Source of the DNA: Panax quinquefolius
Lineage: Eukaryota; Streptophyta; Magnoliopsida; Apiales; Araliaceae
Direction of reading: 5' to 3'
NCBI GenBank assembly: GCA_020205615.1
Contig: CM035165.1
Span: 87,544,005 to 87,608,004, forward strand
Length of the DNA: 64,000 nt
Shown: in pieces, positions 36,080-50,764 of the stretch
How the letters are laid out: each line of letters starts with the position of its first letter
How positions within the stretch are numbered: the first letter of the stretch is position 1
Position numbers and translations under genes: made by a program
The notes under the pieces: generated by a model
Database searches by the model: none
Told to the model about the DNA's origin: nothing
Seen by the model: only the letters and a program-made list of their open reading frames with translations

Positions 36080-36557
36080 TTGAATGGTGCAAAAAAAAAG
36101 GAGAAGATAATCAGTAGTCGAAAAGACAACAACTTATCAAACCCCTTCGCTTTACCTATAACTCGATCGGTGACAACGTTGCGGACCTCGATTTCGCTTG
36201 AAAGGGTTCGAACGCCGAGACTAGGGTTTCGCGTGGTATCCCAACTAAGGCCGTGAAGATTTTGCGGTGGGGATGTCCCGATCGGCTGACCTCGTGAATA
36301 CGATAAAGAGGGTTTTGACTACGGCGATAAGGAAGCCGATGAGGTGGTCTTTGGTGTAGGGTTCGAGGGTCTGAATTGAATCAACGTTTGGCTTTGGGGT
36401 GTCGGATTCGGAGGAGGTCTGAGGGTCGTGTTTGGGGATTGCTAGGGGTTTTGGGGGGTTATTCTTCTTGTTTTTCTTGAGGGGTTTAGATTCTGGTTTG
36501 ATCGGTTTATCTGCCGGTCTTAATGAGCCTGCGCTTCTTCGCTTTGATCTTCGTCAT
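36080..36557 (-). pseudogene. N-terminal fragment of a UBA2-like (UBP1-associated) RNA-binding protein
   Basis: The start is ATG at 36557 (MTKIKAKKRRLIKTG). After one shift the frame reads KPLKKNKKNNPPKPLAIP, an acidic/Ser stretch, then LEPYTKDHLIGFLIA and SADRD. Further small indels divide HRKIF, HGL/WDTTRETL, SAFEPF and EIEVRNVVTDRVIGKAKGF, which together have the layout of plant UBA2-type proteins: a basic N-terminus, a short helical region, then the first RRM with its RNP2 (KIFVHGL) segment. Homology is lost after KGF, before RNP1 is complete. UBA2 proteins bind U-rich mRNA in the nucleus. At least four indels in 480 bp argue for a dead copy carried by the CACTA element, unless the consensus is wrong. 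Confidence 0.6.
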
Positions 36558-36645
36558 TAGAGAGAGAGAAAGTGTCTGTGCATGAGTACGAGTTTTGAGA
36601 GTGAGGCAAATTGCGTATGGGTGGGTGGTAATGCTTGGGGGTTTT

Positions 36646-38682
<2,037 letters not shown>

Positions 38683-39094
38683 CTCCATCCGTCCCATAGT
38701 TATAAGCTGATTTCTTTTGGCACATAGTTTAAGAAAATTAGTTAAGTGACAATTTTTAACATAAAATTTCCACATATACCCCTTAATATGGAATTAATGA
38801 ATAAGTTAATTACTCATTACTTATCACACTGAAACTCTCAATTTCATTGATTGACGTGTACTGACCATTAAAATCCATAAACTTTAACCAAAGAGAATAC
38901 AACAACATTAAATGTGATAATAAAAATAATGACATTGAATGTTGTTTCTTCAAAAAAAGAGTAATGGTTGAATATTTATTATAAGGGCATAAAAGTAAAA
39001 CAATGAACCAACTAAATTTTATAAATAGTAAGTAGCCTATATATATTGGACATCTCAAAATAGAAAATCACCTTTATAACTATGGGATCGGGAG
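38683..39094. mobile_element. Stowaway-type MITE, second family
   Basis: The ends CTCCATCCGTCCCATAGTTA and, inverted, CTCCCGATCCCATAGTTATA are flanked by TA at 38681-38682 and 39095-39096. About 410 bp. A diverged copy lies inside another MITE at 62276-62746. Confidence 0.75.
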
Positions 39095-39149
39095 TATTTT
39101 TTAGTATTTTAGTGTCGGAACCGCGACTTTATAATAAAAAATCCTTATA

Positions 39150-39225
39150 AACTTAGTTGGTTTGAGCATTCGCTTTAAGGAGAGTGAGAGAGTCTCAGAG
39201 TTCAATTCTCAAGAGGAGAGCATTA
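39150..39225 (+). mobile_element. tRNA-derived SINE-like fragment
   Basis: TTAGTTGGTTTGAG (39153-39166) resembles an RNA polymerase III A box and AGTTCAATTC (39198-39208) a B box, about 45 bp apart as in a tRNA. The sequence does not fold into a full tRNA by eye. It is probably the head of a SINE; no A-rich tail is clear. Confidence 0.4.
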
Positions 39226-39265
39226 TTTTATTTTTAAAAAAGCCTACTGAATTGGGCCATGCTTT

Positions 39266-39405
39266 TTTATTATTAGTACTATTATAATTATTGTAATAAT
39301 TATAATTATAATTATAATTATAATAATAATTATTATTATTATAGTAATAATAATAACAATAATAATAATAATAATAACAATAATAATAATAACAATAATT
39401 ATTAT

Positions 39406-39440
<35 letters not shown>

Positions 39441-39501
39441 CAATAATAATAATAATAGAAATTATAATAATAGTAATAATTATAATAATAATAATAATAT
39501 T

Positions 39502-39557
<56 letters not shown>

Positions 39558-39601
39558 TAAGAATAATTATAACAATAGTAATAGTAATAGTAATAGTAAT
39601 A
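39266..39601 (+). repeat. Degenerate (AAT)n array, opposite in sense to the ATT arrays
   Basis: Mixed ATTAT/AATAAT repeats, mostly AAT on the plus strand, with short palindromic stretches such as AATTATAATTATAATT. Confidence 0.85.
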
Positions 39602-39861
39602 AAAAAAAATATAATACGTGAACCATGAAAAAAATTTAATATGACTTATAAGTAAAAAAAGTTAAAATTTAAGTTATTATCAAACACTAAATAATAATAA
39701 ATGACTTATAACTTAGTTTAACCAACTTATATATCATTGTCAAACACCCTCTAATACAAGATATAAAGAGAAATTAATATTTGATTATAAATAAAATACA
39801 AGTCAAGAAAAGGAGAATTTGAAAATAGGAGTTAAAAAACTTACACACCATTGGTGCAACT
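39602..39861. other. A/T-rich spacer, nothing recognised
   Basis: CACTA interior between two trinucleotide arrays; no frame or repeat structure of note. Confidence 0.4.
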
Positions 39862-40024
<163 letters not shown>

Positions 40025-41825
40025 GTAGTATATAACTTCTTGAGATTATATTAATGGTATGTAGTGAAGGAGAAGAAAGGAATATATGAGGGAAATCTCA
40101 TGTTTTGATATAAATATTAATCCTTTTAGCAAATATTAATAGATAACTCAGTTGCTCCAACTAATCCAATAAATAACCAAAGTTCCAAATGATAGGTGTA
40201 AGACCCCAACTTTTTATAAATAAATATTTAATTTCTCTAATTATTATTTTGAAATAGTAAGGGGTTGATTTGATTAATGTGGTTAGTTATGGGTAAAATG
40301 CGCAAATATTTTAAATAAGCAAGTGGTTATAAAATATTCTTTGTTGTCGGAGAATATTCGTTTGGTCGTGGAATATTCTTGCTGTCGGGGAATATTCGAA
40401 CGACGGCGCAGCCTTGTGTGGGCCCCATAACGGAAAGTGATTGGATGAAGAAAATGACAAGTATAAGTTGTTTATAAATAACTGCAAGTAGCGATTGTTA
40501 CCATTAATATCTTGTTGGAATACCCGTGGTTAAAAACACAAAGAATCTGGCGTTGTTGCACAAGAAGAGCTTACACCAGTATTGCACCAATTATTGATTC
40601 TTATGTAAGAAGGCACTACTCAATAATTTTTACAATAGTTCTTTATTCAAATTTTATTTTATTGATTCAATAATTGTTGTGTTGATATTTTATATTATTG
40701 TTGTTTCAATAATTGTCACTACACAAGATTTTCCATTATCTGACAATAATTAATATTATCCTAATAATATTATTAGATAACATTATTGGCAATGTCTAGA
40801 AAGTTCTGTCTAAGGAGAGGTTTGGTCACCTAATCAAGCTACCAAGAAGGAGAAATCTTTATTGAAAGCCCCTCTTTCCTGAACTACAGCACTCATTCTA
40901 GTAATCTTGATTCTCGTAATATTATTTGTGAATAATTAATTATTAATTTATATGATGAGAAAAATATTAATTTTATGTGGATATAGATGGAGAAATTTTT
41001 TAAAGTGACAATTGTTGAAAATTGATATTTTATCTTTTCTGATAAAATAATATTTTATTATATTATTATAATATAATAATGATGATATTTTTACTATGAA
41101 TGTGGGATATATGAGTATATTAGGAGGAGGAGTATTTTTGTTACAAAAGTTGTTTAAAACATGTTAAACATGTCTGTGGGCCCATTTCTTGACTGAAATT
41201 TAATTATAGCCTGTAAAATCATCCGTATGTGGATTTCGGTCAATATTTGTTTTGAATTTGAAAAAACTTTCTTCTGCAAAGTTGTAGAGAATTGAATTTC
41301 CTATAAAAAGTCGCGAGATTCGAATTTTCTGATAAAAGGGCTATTTATTATGAATTATTGAAGTTCTGAAGTTCCGAAATAATTGATTTTGGAAGTTTTA
41401 ATTATTTTAATTAACAAAAACGTTTTTGGCAAGTTTGGCACATATGTGGCTGATATGTTTGGATCAATAAGGGTGTGCGTAAGAATTTATAATATATATT
41501 ATTATTATATTAAATTTTCTGCTTTGGTGTTCTAAGCATTTTCTTATAAATAGGGTGCTTAGGTTAGAATTAAAAATCACACCAGAAACTAAAGATTTCT
41601 CTCTTTTTCTCTCTCTATAATATCGAGCGTATTTTTGTGAGTATTCTAGTACTTTGAGTATTGCTATACGGTGCAAGTTCTTTCAACACTATATCCAGTA
41701 TTCCCGTCAGAAGTACTATTCTTTCTGAGGTAAGGGATGTTATTTTATTCAAAAATGATATTATTTCTTCAATATCATTATGCTGAAATATTAGTGGGAA
41801 TTTTTTATCAAATTTGAAACTTTTT

Positions 41826-41905
41826 CATGTCGGGGTTACTATTCATGAGTTACTATTCACGAGTTACTATTCATGGGTTACTATTCACGAGTTACTATTC
41901 ACGAA
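41826..41905 (+). repeat. Tandem TTACTATTCACGAG repeats in solo LTR A
   Basis: About five 15-bp units (GTTACTATTCATGA and GTTACTATTCACGA variants). Solo LTR B has the same motif, inverted, at 53500-53625 in more copies. Confidence 0.75.
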
Positions 41906-42209
41906 GCAGGATGATTTTTTTTGTGAAATTTCTATCTTTTAGTGTCAGAGTTACTATTCACGTATACGGCACTATTCACCAAAAAATAAAATTTTCTTCT
42001 TTTTGTCCAAAATATCTATTCTGGATATTAACTTTGATTATATCTATATTTTGATCATTCTTGAATTTTACTTCACTATGATTATTTATGAGGTATTTTT
42101 GGACATGGAATAGCTGAAATACGAATCCTTAATATTTATTCTTTTGTTTCACTGAATTCGTTTTCTTTAAAATATTTTTCATCATCCTCAATCCTAAATG
42201 ATGATATAA

Positions 42210-42345
42210 CTGAATATCTTTGTCCTGTAGTGCAAAGATGAATGATTTCTGATGAATATCTTTGGCCCGTAGTGCAAAGATGAACATGTGTTTAGATGAA
42301 CATGACCAACTGATGAATATCTTTAGCCTATAGTGCAAAGATGAA
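42210..42345 (+). repeat. Hairpin-forming CAAAG repeats in solo LTR A
   Basis: Three units of GAATATCTTTG, a CCTGTAG/CCCGTAG core and TGCAAAGATGA. In each, ATCTTTG and CAAAGAT can pair across about 10 bases. Copies B (53041-53360) and C (58505-58660) carry four to six units. Confidence 0.7.
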
Positions 42346-43012
42346 TGTTGGATTCCAGATATATGTTGATTGATGTTACAGGAATAAAATATTGATGATG
42401 GACTTTTAAATTCATAGATGATAGTAGATTTCATTCTCTACTTAACTCTTCTAATGAATTGTTGTTTCCGCTGCAGTTGTTGATCTAAAACTTGTTGTCT
42501 ATTGTATTCTATCAGATTTTTCCCTGTTGAAGACTAAGGATAATTTGTTGTACATTATCTTAGTCATAATATTCTTTATCGGCTAGTTGAGTTCACCTTT
42601 TCCTTTTTGTTCCATTTTTCTTCTCGGGAGACGAGAATATAGCGGGAACTAGTAAAGTGTGGAGTAATGGTTCAAGATGGTTGTTTTAGTAGTCCTCACT
42701 ATTTTGTAAAATAGTGTATCAATAATTGTAATGAGGACTTATTTGAGTGTGGATATTGTCTAGATGACAATATTTGTATTTAAACTCACAGTTTTTATGT
42801 TGTATTAATAAAGTTGTAGTTGTTTCTGTACCAAATATTTGGCGACTCAGAATGGGTGATGTATACCTATTTTGGGGGCGTCACAATAGGTCACAGGTTC
42901 AAATATGTTTCGCATTGGGATATAATTTTTAAATACTAAATATGAATATTTTTTCATAATTCTCTGAATACCGAATATGGTCTTACAAAAACATGCTTAT
43001 TGGGATTATCTT

Positions 43013-44872
43013 TGAAAGTATTATGCATACAAGCCAATCATGTATGATGATAAAGCATATATTGTGTAATCAATCTTATTTATTTATTAATAAAAGAATT
43101 ATTTATTAAAGGCATTTATTATCTACATGGTGCTGTTTTAATAATATGTGATAAACCCATAGTTTTAAGCAACGCTTTTAGAATAATGATGATGATCATT
43201 CTAATGAGATCTAAATTCTTAGAAAGCTTAAAACTAAAATAGTTCCCAATCATTGGATTACTAAATTGGGGATTAGTGAATTCGGATAGATTGGTACATA
43301 CGTTGCTTGCTTCATTGGATGATGATGATTGATCTCATGATCATTTGTGTGGAGACACTAAAGCAAGTATGTAGGTGCTTATTAGAGAATAAGTTCAATT
43401 GAACGTGACTCGCTAAGGAATACCTAATGGAGTTTTACTTACCTCGTCATAGGAATTCTGTAGTGATAGTAAGACAAATGATCCTTAGACTTGAGATCAT
43501 CATAGTATCTTATATATAATGAATTACACTTTGACTTATTCCTTAAGACTCTTAGAGTATATCAAAGGGTATGCTTGGGTGTAATAAGTTATATATGAAG
43601 ATAATGAATGATCAATAAAGAATCTACCACTTCTAGTAAAAGGAGAAATGTCCTATGTGATTCGATAAATGACAATCCGTGAATCCTTGGTTAAGGTGGA
43701 ATGAAATTAGAAAGTAGTTTCTAATTTGCATTCATTAGAGTTGTTCATTTAGGAATCGAAATACATATAATTAAATAAAATAAGACTTGACAAGAATTCC
43801 ATGTCTTATATTTAATTGGGACATTGTATGGTGGAAGGATTGAATTGTCTGCAGAACTATTTACTCAAAGGTTCTTTTATGATTAATGTTGAAATCTATA
43901 TTATCCGGAAAGTCATTGATCGCTAAGGAGGCTTATCCCTATTGTAGAATAAATATTATTTATTTAAATAAATTATTTGTTTAATTTATTTATTTAAATG
44001 AGATTAGAATTGTTCTAATTGATTTATTCACAACCTTTTAATATGGAGAACCTAAAGGGTCACACCATAAAAGGAAGAATAATTATTTAAGAAGTTAATG
44101 GCATAATTGTAATAATATATTAAGTATATTTAATTTAATCTATGGTGATAGAATAAATTAAATAGCTTAATATTTATTATTTAATATTTTAGAAATATTA
44201 AATATAAATTAATAAGAGGAGTCTTATTAATATTATTACAATTATTATTATTTTAATTTCTAAAAGGTTTAGGAATTAATTTAATATAAGTACTCTCATT
44301 TATTCCTAATTGGATTAGGAAAGAAAATTAGTTAAAGGAGTTTAATTAATTACCCCTAATAGAATTAGGGAGCCCATTTAATTAAAAGAGTTTAATTAAA
44401 TAAATAATACCTTATTTTAATTAAAATAGGGTTACATGATATCTTTATAAGAGGAGTCTTATATTAGATATCTAAAATATACGTAATTCCAAGATTTGGA
44501 GAGTACACCCCCTTTTCTTATTTAGATAGGAAAAACTAGGGTTTGAGCAAAATCCCTTCTTCTTGAAAAATTCCTCTTCCTTGGTGGATCACCTATAGAG
44601 GCCATACACTTGGGTGGCTTACATTAATCAAAGGAAGGAATCTACCCGGAGATTCAAGGAGATCGCGGAGAAGTAGGAGGTGAACTCGTACCTGAGGAAG
44701 CTCGTTTCTACAAGGGTATGATTTCATAATTTCTTATTCTTCGTTTAATTAATAATATGCATAAAGGATGATCCGGGTAATTGATTTGTGAAAAATTTTA
44801 AAATCTGATTTTATTTCGCTTCCGCTATTTTTGCAATTTTGATTGCTACTTTGATTTTCATAAAACCTAACA
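43013..44872 (+). mobile_element. Solo LTR, family 1 copy 2
   Basis: The 1860 bp copy runs from TGAAAGTATTATGC to AAACCTAACA, flanked by ATCTT at 43008-43012 and 44873-44877. It is collinear with 33046-34942 but differs by many short indels. Confidence 0.8.
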
Positions 44873-45469
44873 ATCTTAATTTAAGGCAATATTTTAATAG
44901 TCGTTGCAAAAAGTTGTATAATATATGTAACGAAAATAAAAATTGTTGCCAATGAATGTAGTCCATATTAGGCAACGAAATATAGCAACAAAAAAATTTT
45001 CGTTGCCCACGATGAGGAGAAATCAAGTGGTTAGAAATTTTGCAACGAATTTTGTTTCCAAATTTTGCAACGACTTATGAATTTCGTTGTAAAAAGTGAA
45101 AGCTTAACACAATCTGCAAGGAATGACAAGTTTCGTTGCTAAACATACACTTTTAGCAATGACTTATAAAGCTGTTGCTTGAAAAATCGTTGCTAAAGCC
45201 CATTTTTAGCAACAAAAAAACTTTCGTTGGCCACAATGACGGGAAATCAAGTGGCCTAAAATTTTGCAACGAATTTCTAACGAAATTATTTCCCGCCAAT
45301 GAATTAGCAACAAAATTTTGCAACGACTTATGAATTTCGTTGCAAAAAGTGAAAGTCGACACAATCAAGAACGAAGGACAAATTTCGTTGCTAAACATAT
45401 ATTTTTTAGCAACGACTTATAAAGTCGTTGCTCAAAAAATCATTGCTAAAGGCCCATTTTTTTGTAGTG
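44873..45469. repeat. Right subterminal repeat region of the CACTA element
   Basis: Dense GCAACGA/TCGTTGC motifs in both orientations, with two longer near-repeats containing CGATGAGGAGAAATCAAGTGG and related units (about 45010 and 45235). It ends in TTTTTTTGTAGTG at 45469, then TGA. Confidence 0.8.
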
Positions 45470-47315
45470 TGAAGAATATGTACGTTTACATAATATGGTA
45501 AATATATTAAATTATATTTGCTATATGTAAATAAATTGATATAAACAATTTATAATGTGAGAAAATAAAATTATAAATTATTTTCTATTTGTGATGTGTA
45601 CATGTTTAGTGTATAAGTTCATAAGAATATGTGTATGTGGTGAATATATTAATATATTTACTACAGCTTAAATAAATTAATGAAAACAATTTATAGAAAG
45701 TAAAGAAAATAATTGGATATATGATATAAGGTTATATGGATAATGGTATAATATTTAATATTATACCAAAGGATGTAAGGTAAAATATGAGATGAGATCC
45801 AATATGTAAATATGTATATTGGTATCAACTAGTTAGTAAATTAAATTCATAGTTGAATAAATGATGAATATATTAAATTATATATTTAATATTTAAATAA
45901 ATTATTTGAAAACAATTTATGGAGAGGAAGAGGAAATTAAATTTAATTATACAATATAAATTGTATAACTTGAATAAGTTATTTAATTATGGTATGAGAA
46001 TTAAATGACCTAAATGGTTATCGTTATTTAGTGGTCCTAATATTTTATTTATATACTAGTGACCTAATCTAAGAGAATTGTGGAACATGTCACAATTTTA
46101 TTTTGTATGAATATGTGAGTAAGTGAATATGAATATTATGTATTGGTTTATATTTGTTTATTATATAAACAAATAAAGGAAATTAAGGTAATCCTAATTA
46201 TATATTAGGAATGAAGAATTGAATAACTTACGAGTTATGTGATGAGAGAATTATGGTATTTTGAATATATACTAATTCTAAAAGATTTATTTTATACATC
46301 TCAATTAATTAATTTTATAACCTAATTATATCAAGTCAAATTGGGTTAAGAAATTAAGTGTACATGAATAAGGATTAAAATTATAATTGTCTGGAATGAA
46401 ACCCTAATTAAATAATTAGGGTAAGATAAAATTAGTGTGTTGGACTATGCTAATTTACATGGCCCAAACATTTTTCATTAGAGAGCCCAACCTTTGGCCC
46501 AATTTTATGGATTATCTAGAAGCTAAATAACCCAAAATTACTAATTAAAATAAATCAAAAAGGGGGCTAAAGGAGGGGGGATGCACCGGATATTGAAAGT
46601 TGATTAAGGCATGTGTTGGAATTTTTTTTCTTCAAAACTTAAGTTACACTCAAGCCATGTGTCTCCATACTACTTGGCCACATTTTGCCCAAGATTTTTC
46701 AAGGGATTAGAGAGAGAAAAGCAAGCTAAGTTGGGAGATAATATATACACGTAATAATTGTATTTATATACTTTTACTAATAATATATAGCCTTCATATC
46801 ACATTAATACACAAGCTTTCTTCTCATTTTCTTCCATAAAAGCTAAGAAAGGAAAATAAAGAGAGAGAGTGGGGAGGACCATTTCGGCTGGAGCAAGGAA
46901 GGGAAGGGAGGATGTTTTCATCTTCCTTCTACCCAAAATCATCATCCACTTTGAAAGATCAAGGAAGTATAGCCACAAATCAAAGGTATAAACACCTTTT
47001 ATCAAAGTTATTTTTAGTTGTTTAAATCAAATCTTGAGTTATGATCTTGAACTCTAAAAATCATAGATTTATATGTTTTAGAGTGTGTTATATGTAGATC
47101 TAGTCATTTTGGGTGTTAACAAGTTTGATCGAAAGAAAGAAAAGTAGAATAGTTTTTGAAACTGAGAAAAGCTAGTGACTGCTGCCCCTAAACAGAAATT
47201 TCGGGGTTAGCTAGAGTACTCTAAAACTTCTGGGCTTTTGGTGTGTTGTAGTACACTGAATAAGCTTTCCATAGACTCCGGAACGGACTAAATCCGACTT
47301 CGGAGAAGAGAGTTA
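45470..47315 (+). repeat. LTR of an older retrotransposon, right part
   Basis: It continues the LTR begun at 16853 after the CACTA insertion. Near 45480, 45640 and 45860 a unit ending in AAATAAATT-A-AACAATTTAT recurs, so there is a loose ~180-bp internal repeat. GGCCCAA/AGCCCAA motifs lie at 46460-46500, with TATATA-type sequence near 46740 and a GAGAGAGAGTGGGGAGG purine tract at 46860. I see no TG...CA end; it stops where the chromovirus integrase begins near 47325. Confidence 0.45.
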
Positions 47316-47324
47316 ATGTGGTTC

Positions 47325-48416
47325 TTACTCAATAATGTGGTTTGGGTCTTTCAAATATTTACGAAGCACATATATGTGAAAAACATTATGAACACAAGGC
47401 ATGCTTGGAGGTAATACGAGTCTATAGGCCACATTTCCTATTCGGTCAAGAATCTCAAATGGACTAACAAATCGTGGATTGAGCTTTCCTCTCTTCTCAA
47501 ATCTCGTAACTCCTTTCCATGGAGCAACATGTAACAATATATGATCCCCAATATTAAATTTCACGTCCTTTCGGGGAAGATCTGCATAACTCTTTTGTTG
47601 ATCCTGTGTCGTTTGTATACATTGTCGGATCATTTGGATCTTCTACGTAGTTATATGTACCAATTCTGGTCCCAACAACTTTGCTTCTCCCACCTCATCC
47701 CAACATACTGGAGAGCGACACTTTCGTCTATACAACGCTTTGAATGGAGCCACACCTATACTTGCCTGATAACTGTTGTTGTAGGAGAATTCCACCAATG
47801 GTAGGTACTTATCCCAACTCCCTTTGAAATCTAGGACACAGAGTCTTAATAGATCTTCAAGAGATTGAATAGTCCTTTCGATTGCTGTTAAATTCGAGGA
47901 TGGTATACCGAACTGAATCGTAAGTCCGTGCCCATAGCTATCTGCAAGCTAACCCAAAATCATGAAGTAAATCTTGGGTCACGATCTGAAACTATGGATA
48001 CTGGCATGCCATGCAATCTTACAATCTCATTTACGTACATACGAGCAAGACGTTCAAGGGAATAAGTCTCCCGTATAGGCAAAAAATGGGGAGATTTGGT
48101 TAATCTATCAACAATAACCCAAATCGCATCTATGCCTTGAGAAACCATGGGAAGACCCGTAACGAAATCCATGGTAATGTGTTCCCACTTCTATTTTGGA
48201 ATCTCAAGTGGTTTCAATGGACCCTTTGGCACTTGATGCTCCGCCTTTACACGTTGACAAGTTAAACACCTCGAGATAAACTCCGCAATCTCTCTCTTCA
48301 TATTGATCCACTAAAATTTATGTCGAAGATCATGATACATTTTGGTACTCCCAAGATGGATTGCAAATGGTGTGTTGTGTGCCTCCATCATGATTCTATG
48401 CTTCAAGTCAGAATTG
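47325..48416 (-). pseudogene. Integrase of the chromovirus-like element
   Basis: The zinc-binding segment (H-x-H and CLTCQ, about 48230-48400) is followed by MDFVTGLP and [13 protein letters not shown] (47960-48172), giving the first two catalytic Asp residues. The part with the catalytic Glu is frameshifted. The C-terminal GKLNPRFVSPFEILDRIGNV and HNVFHIYVLRKYL motifs lie at 47325-47633. The frame ends DPNHIIE, where the chromodomain would follow in intact relatives. Confidence 0.75.
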
Positions 48417-49988
48417 TTAGACACAAAGTCTGGAGTTGAATCGAAGTATTCCTTCTTCATCGATTCTTACTTCTAAAATAGCACCTTCTTGCACTTTCTT
48501 CTTTATACGCATCAGCTCTAGGTCTGTAGCTTGAGTAACTTTAACTTTATCGATTAAAGTCGGTTCTACTCGTATATTTGATATCATCGTGTGGGTACTT
48601 GGAGCCTTTAACTCTATCTCCATCATTTGCAAGTCATACAAAATGGGCCTTTGCGTTGATAATATTGCACTCGTACCCGCATATGATCTTCTACTTAATG
48701 TGTCGTTGCCGTATGTTGAGTTTTTTTTTGTGAAGAAATATTTAAGGCTTTTATGATCCATATAAATCTCCACTTTCCCCCCATACAGGTATTGTCTCCA
48801 GATCTTCAACGCGAAAATGACTGCTGCCAACTCCAGATCATGAGTAGGATAATTCCTCTCATATTCTTTGAGTTGTCGCGAGGCATAGGCTATGACTTTC
48901 CCATGTTGCATGAGAACACATCCTAACCCTTTGCCTGAAGCATCGATGTAGATAACAAATCCATCCGAACCAGATGGTATTGTTAGAACAGGTACCGAAA
49001 TGAGTCTCCTCTTGAGTTCTTGGAAACTCTTCTCACATTCCTCGCTCCATACAAATTTTGTATCTTTCTGAGTCAGCTGAGTTAACGGAGTAGCGATTTG
49101 AAAAAACCCATCCACGAATCTCTGATAATAACCAGCTAAGCCCAGAAAGCTACGTACTTTGGTCACCGACTTCGGTTGCTCCCAACTTTGTATTGCTTCA
49201 ATCTTCGTCGGGTCAACAGATACTCAATGTTTTGACACCACGTGCCCAAGGAATGCTACTTCCTCAAGCCAGAACTCATATTTCTTCATCTTGGCATATA
49301 GCTTGTTATTATGAAGCCTTTGAAGGACCAGCTTCAAATGGTGCTCATAATCTTTACGGCTTTTGGAATAGATGAGGATATCATCAATAAAGAAGACAAC
49401 GAACTGATCCAAATATTCTTTGAACACATGGTTCATCATATCCATGAAAGCAGTAAGAGCATTAGTTAATCCAAAAGACATGACTAAGAATTCATAATGC
49501 CCATACCGAGTTCTGAAGGCAGTGTTTGGAATATCCTCAGTTTTAATCTTCAGCTAATGATATCCAGAACAAAGATCGATCTTTGAAAAGAATTGTGCTC
49601 CTTGCAACTGGTTTAACAGGTCATCAATGCGATGTAGCGGATACCTATTCTTGATGGTGACATGGTTCAATTCACGATAGTCAATACAAAGTCGCATACT
49701 CCCGTCTTTCTTCTTTATGAATAAATAAGGAGCACCCCAATGAGATGTACTAGGATGAATGAAACCGATGTCCAACAACTCCTGTAGTTGGACCTTTAAC
49801 TCCTGAAGTTCAATAGGAGACATTCGATATGGGGTTTTAGAAATGGGTTTTGTATCGGGTTCCAAGTCAATAAAGAATTCAACTTCACGTTCTGAGGGTA
49901 GACCGGGAAGTTCTTCAGGAAATACGTCAGGAAATTCACTAACAATAAAAATATTATTCAAATCTGATGTATTTTTTTTCAAGTCCAT
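48417..49988 (-). pseudogene. Reverse transcriptase and RNase H of the chromovirus-like element
   Basis: One frame with two stops runs through the region. It has [19 protein letters not shown], then a stop after CSGYH (49554), then [20 protein letters not shown] and the catalytic [11 protein letters not shown], a second stop after GHVVSKH (49224), then [15 protein letters not shown]. RNase H follows with [20 protein letters not shown] and [20 protein letters not shown]. An internal deletion after YFFTKKNS removes the segment normally linking RNase H to the LSRR motif. Confidence 0.8.
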
Positions 49989-50065
49989 GAAATGGGCTAA
50001 GAAAGCTTAACATCCATTTTTCAATAAACGAATAGCTTTATGGCTTGATATGACAGTGATTGACT

Positions 50066-50764
50066 TTAGTGGTTTGGTTGCTTGAATTCGCATAACGGGT
50101 TGGTTAGGAATATGAAAACTAACAACCTTACGAAAATAATCAATTTTGGCATGATGAGTTTTAACCAATCAATTCCTAAAATCACATCAAATGCAAGTAT
50201 TTTCAAAGAAATAAGATCGACAGGTAATGTGATGGTACCAACTTGGATCAAGCAAGATTTATAAACAGTGGATGTAATGAAAGTTTCTCCTAACGGAGTC
50301 TCAACAGATAAGTCAAAGTCTAATTTCTCCGGAGTCAAGTTCAAACGTTGAGCACAAGCAGGAGAAATAAAAGAATGGGTAGAACCGGTATCTAATAAGG
50401 TATAAACTTCGCAAGAGTTTATGATTAGCTTACCCATGATCACCTCGTTCGGGTTCCTCGTGTTTTGGGCAGCCACGATAAACGCTCTTCCAGGAACCAC
50501 CGAATTTAACTTGTCCGGGACAGCCTTTGGAGTCACCATTCCCGCTTGACTTGGTTTCCCTAAAAGACAATCTCTAGCTATATGACCTTCCTTTCCACAG
50601 TTATAACACAACTTGGATTGTTGTGGGCAGTTTGGGCTGATGTGTCCCTCTTTCCGGAATTTACCCTCTTTCCCGCATTTACCCTCTTTCCCGCATTTAT
50701 AACATACGACCGATGATTGTTCTCCTCCCCTAGGAACAGTTGATGCTGGTGCTGACGCCTTCAC
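50066..50764 (-). pseudogene. Zinc-knuckle and protease region of the chromovirus-like element
   Basis: CYKCGKEG...HISPNC and CYNCGKEGHIARDC are CCHC knuckles that bind RNA; the first has a small internal duplication (KCGKEGKCGKEGKFRKEG). The aspartic protease follows, with TLLDTGSTHSFIS and DVILGIDWL. The frame then diverges into KLIIFVRLLVF-like sequence after a shift. This is the best-kept part of the element. Confidence 0.8.

Larger units (their letters stand above)
40197..42885 (+). mobile_element. Solo LTR, family 2 copy A (chromovirus LTR)
   Basis: The 2689 bp copy runs from TGTAAGACCCCAAC to GGGGGCGTCACA, with ATAGG duplicated at 40192-40196 and 42886-42890. It matches the minus-strand copies at 51975-55230 and 57944-60036; the last is the 5' LTR of a chromovirus with a primer-binding site, which identifies the family. 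It holds two short tandem repeats (41826-41905 and 42210-42345). Confidence 0.85.

Noticed and set aside
39150..39225. A functional tRNA gene
   Set aside because: A- and B-box-like motifs are present, but I see no paired acceptor stem or anticodon loop, so only a SINE-like fragment is called.
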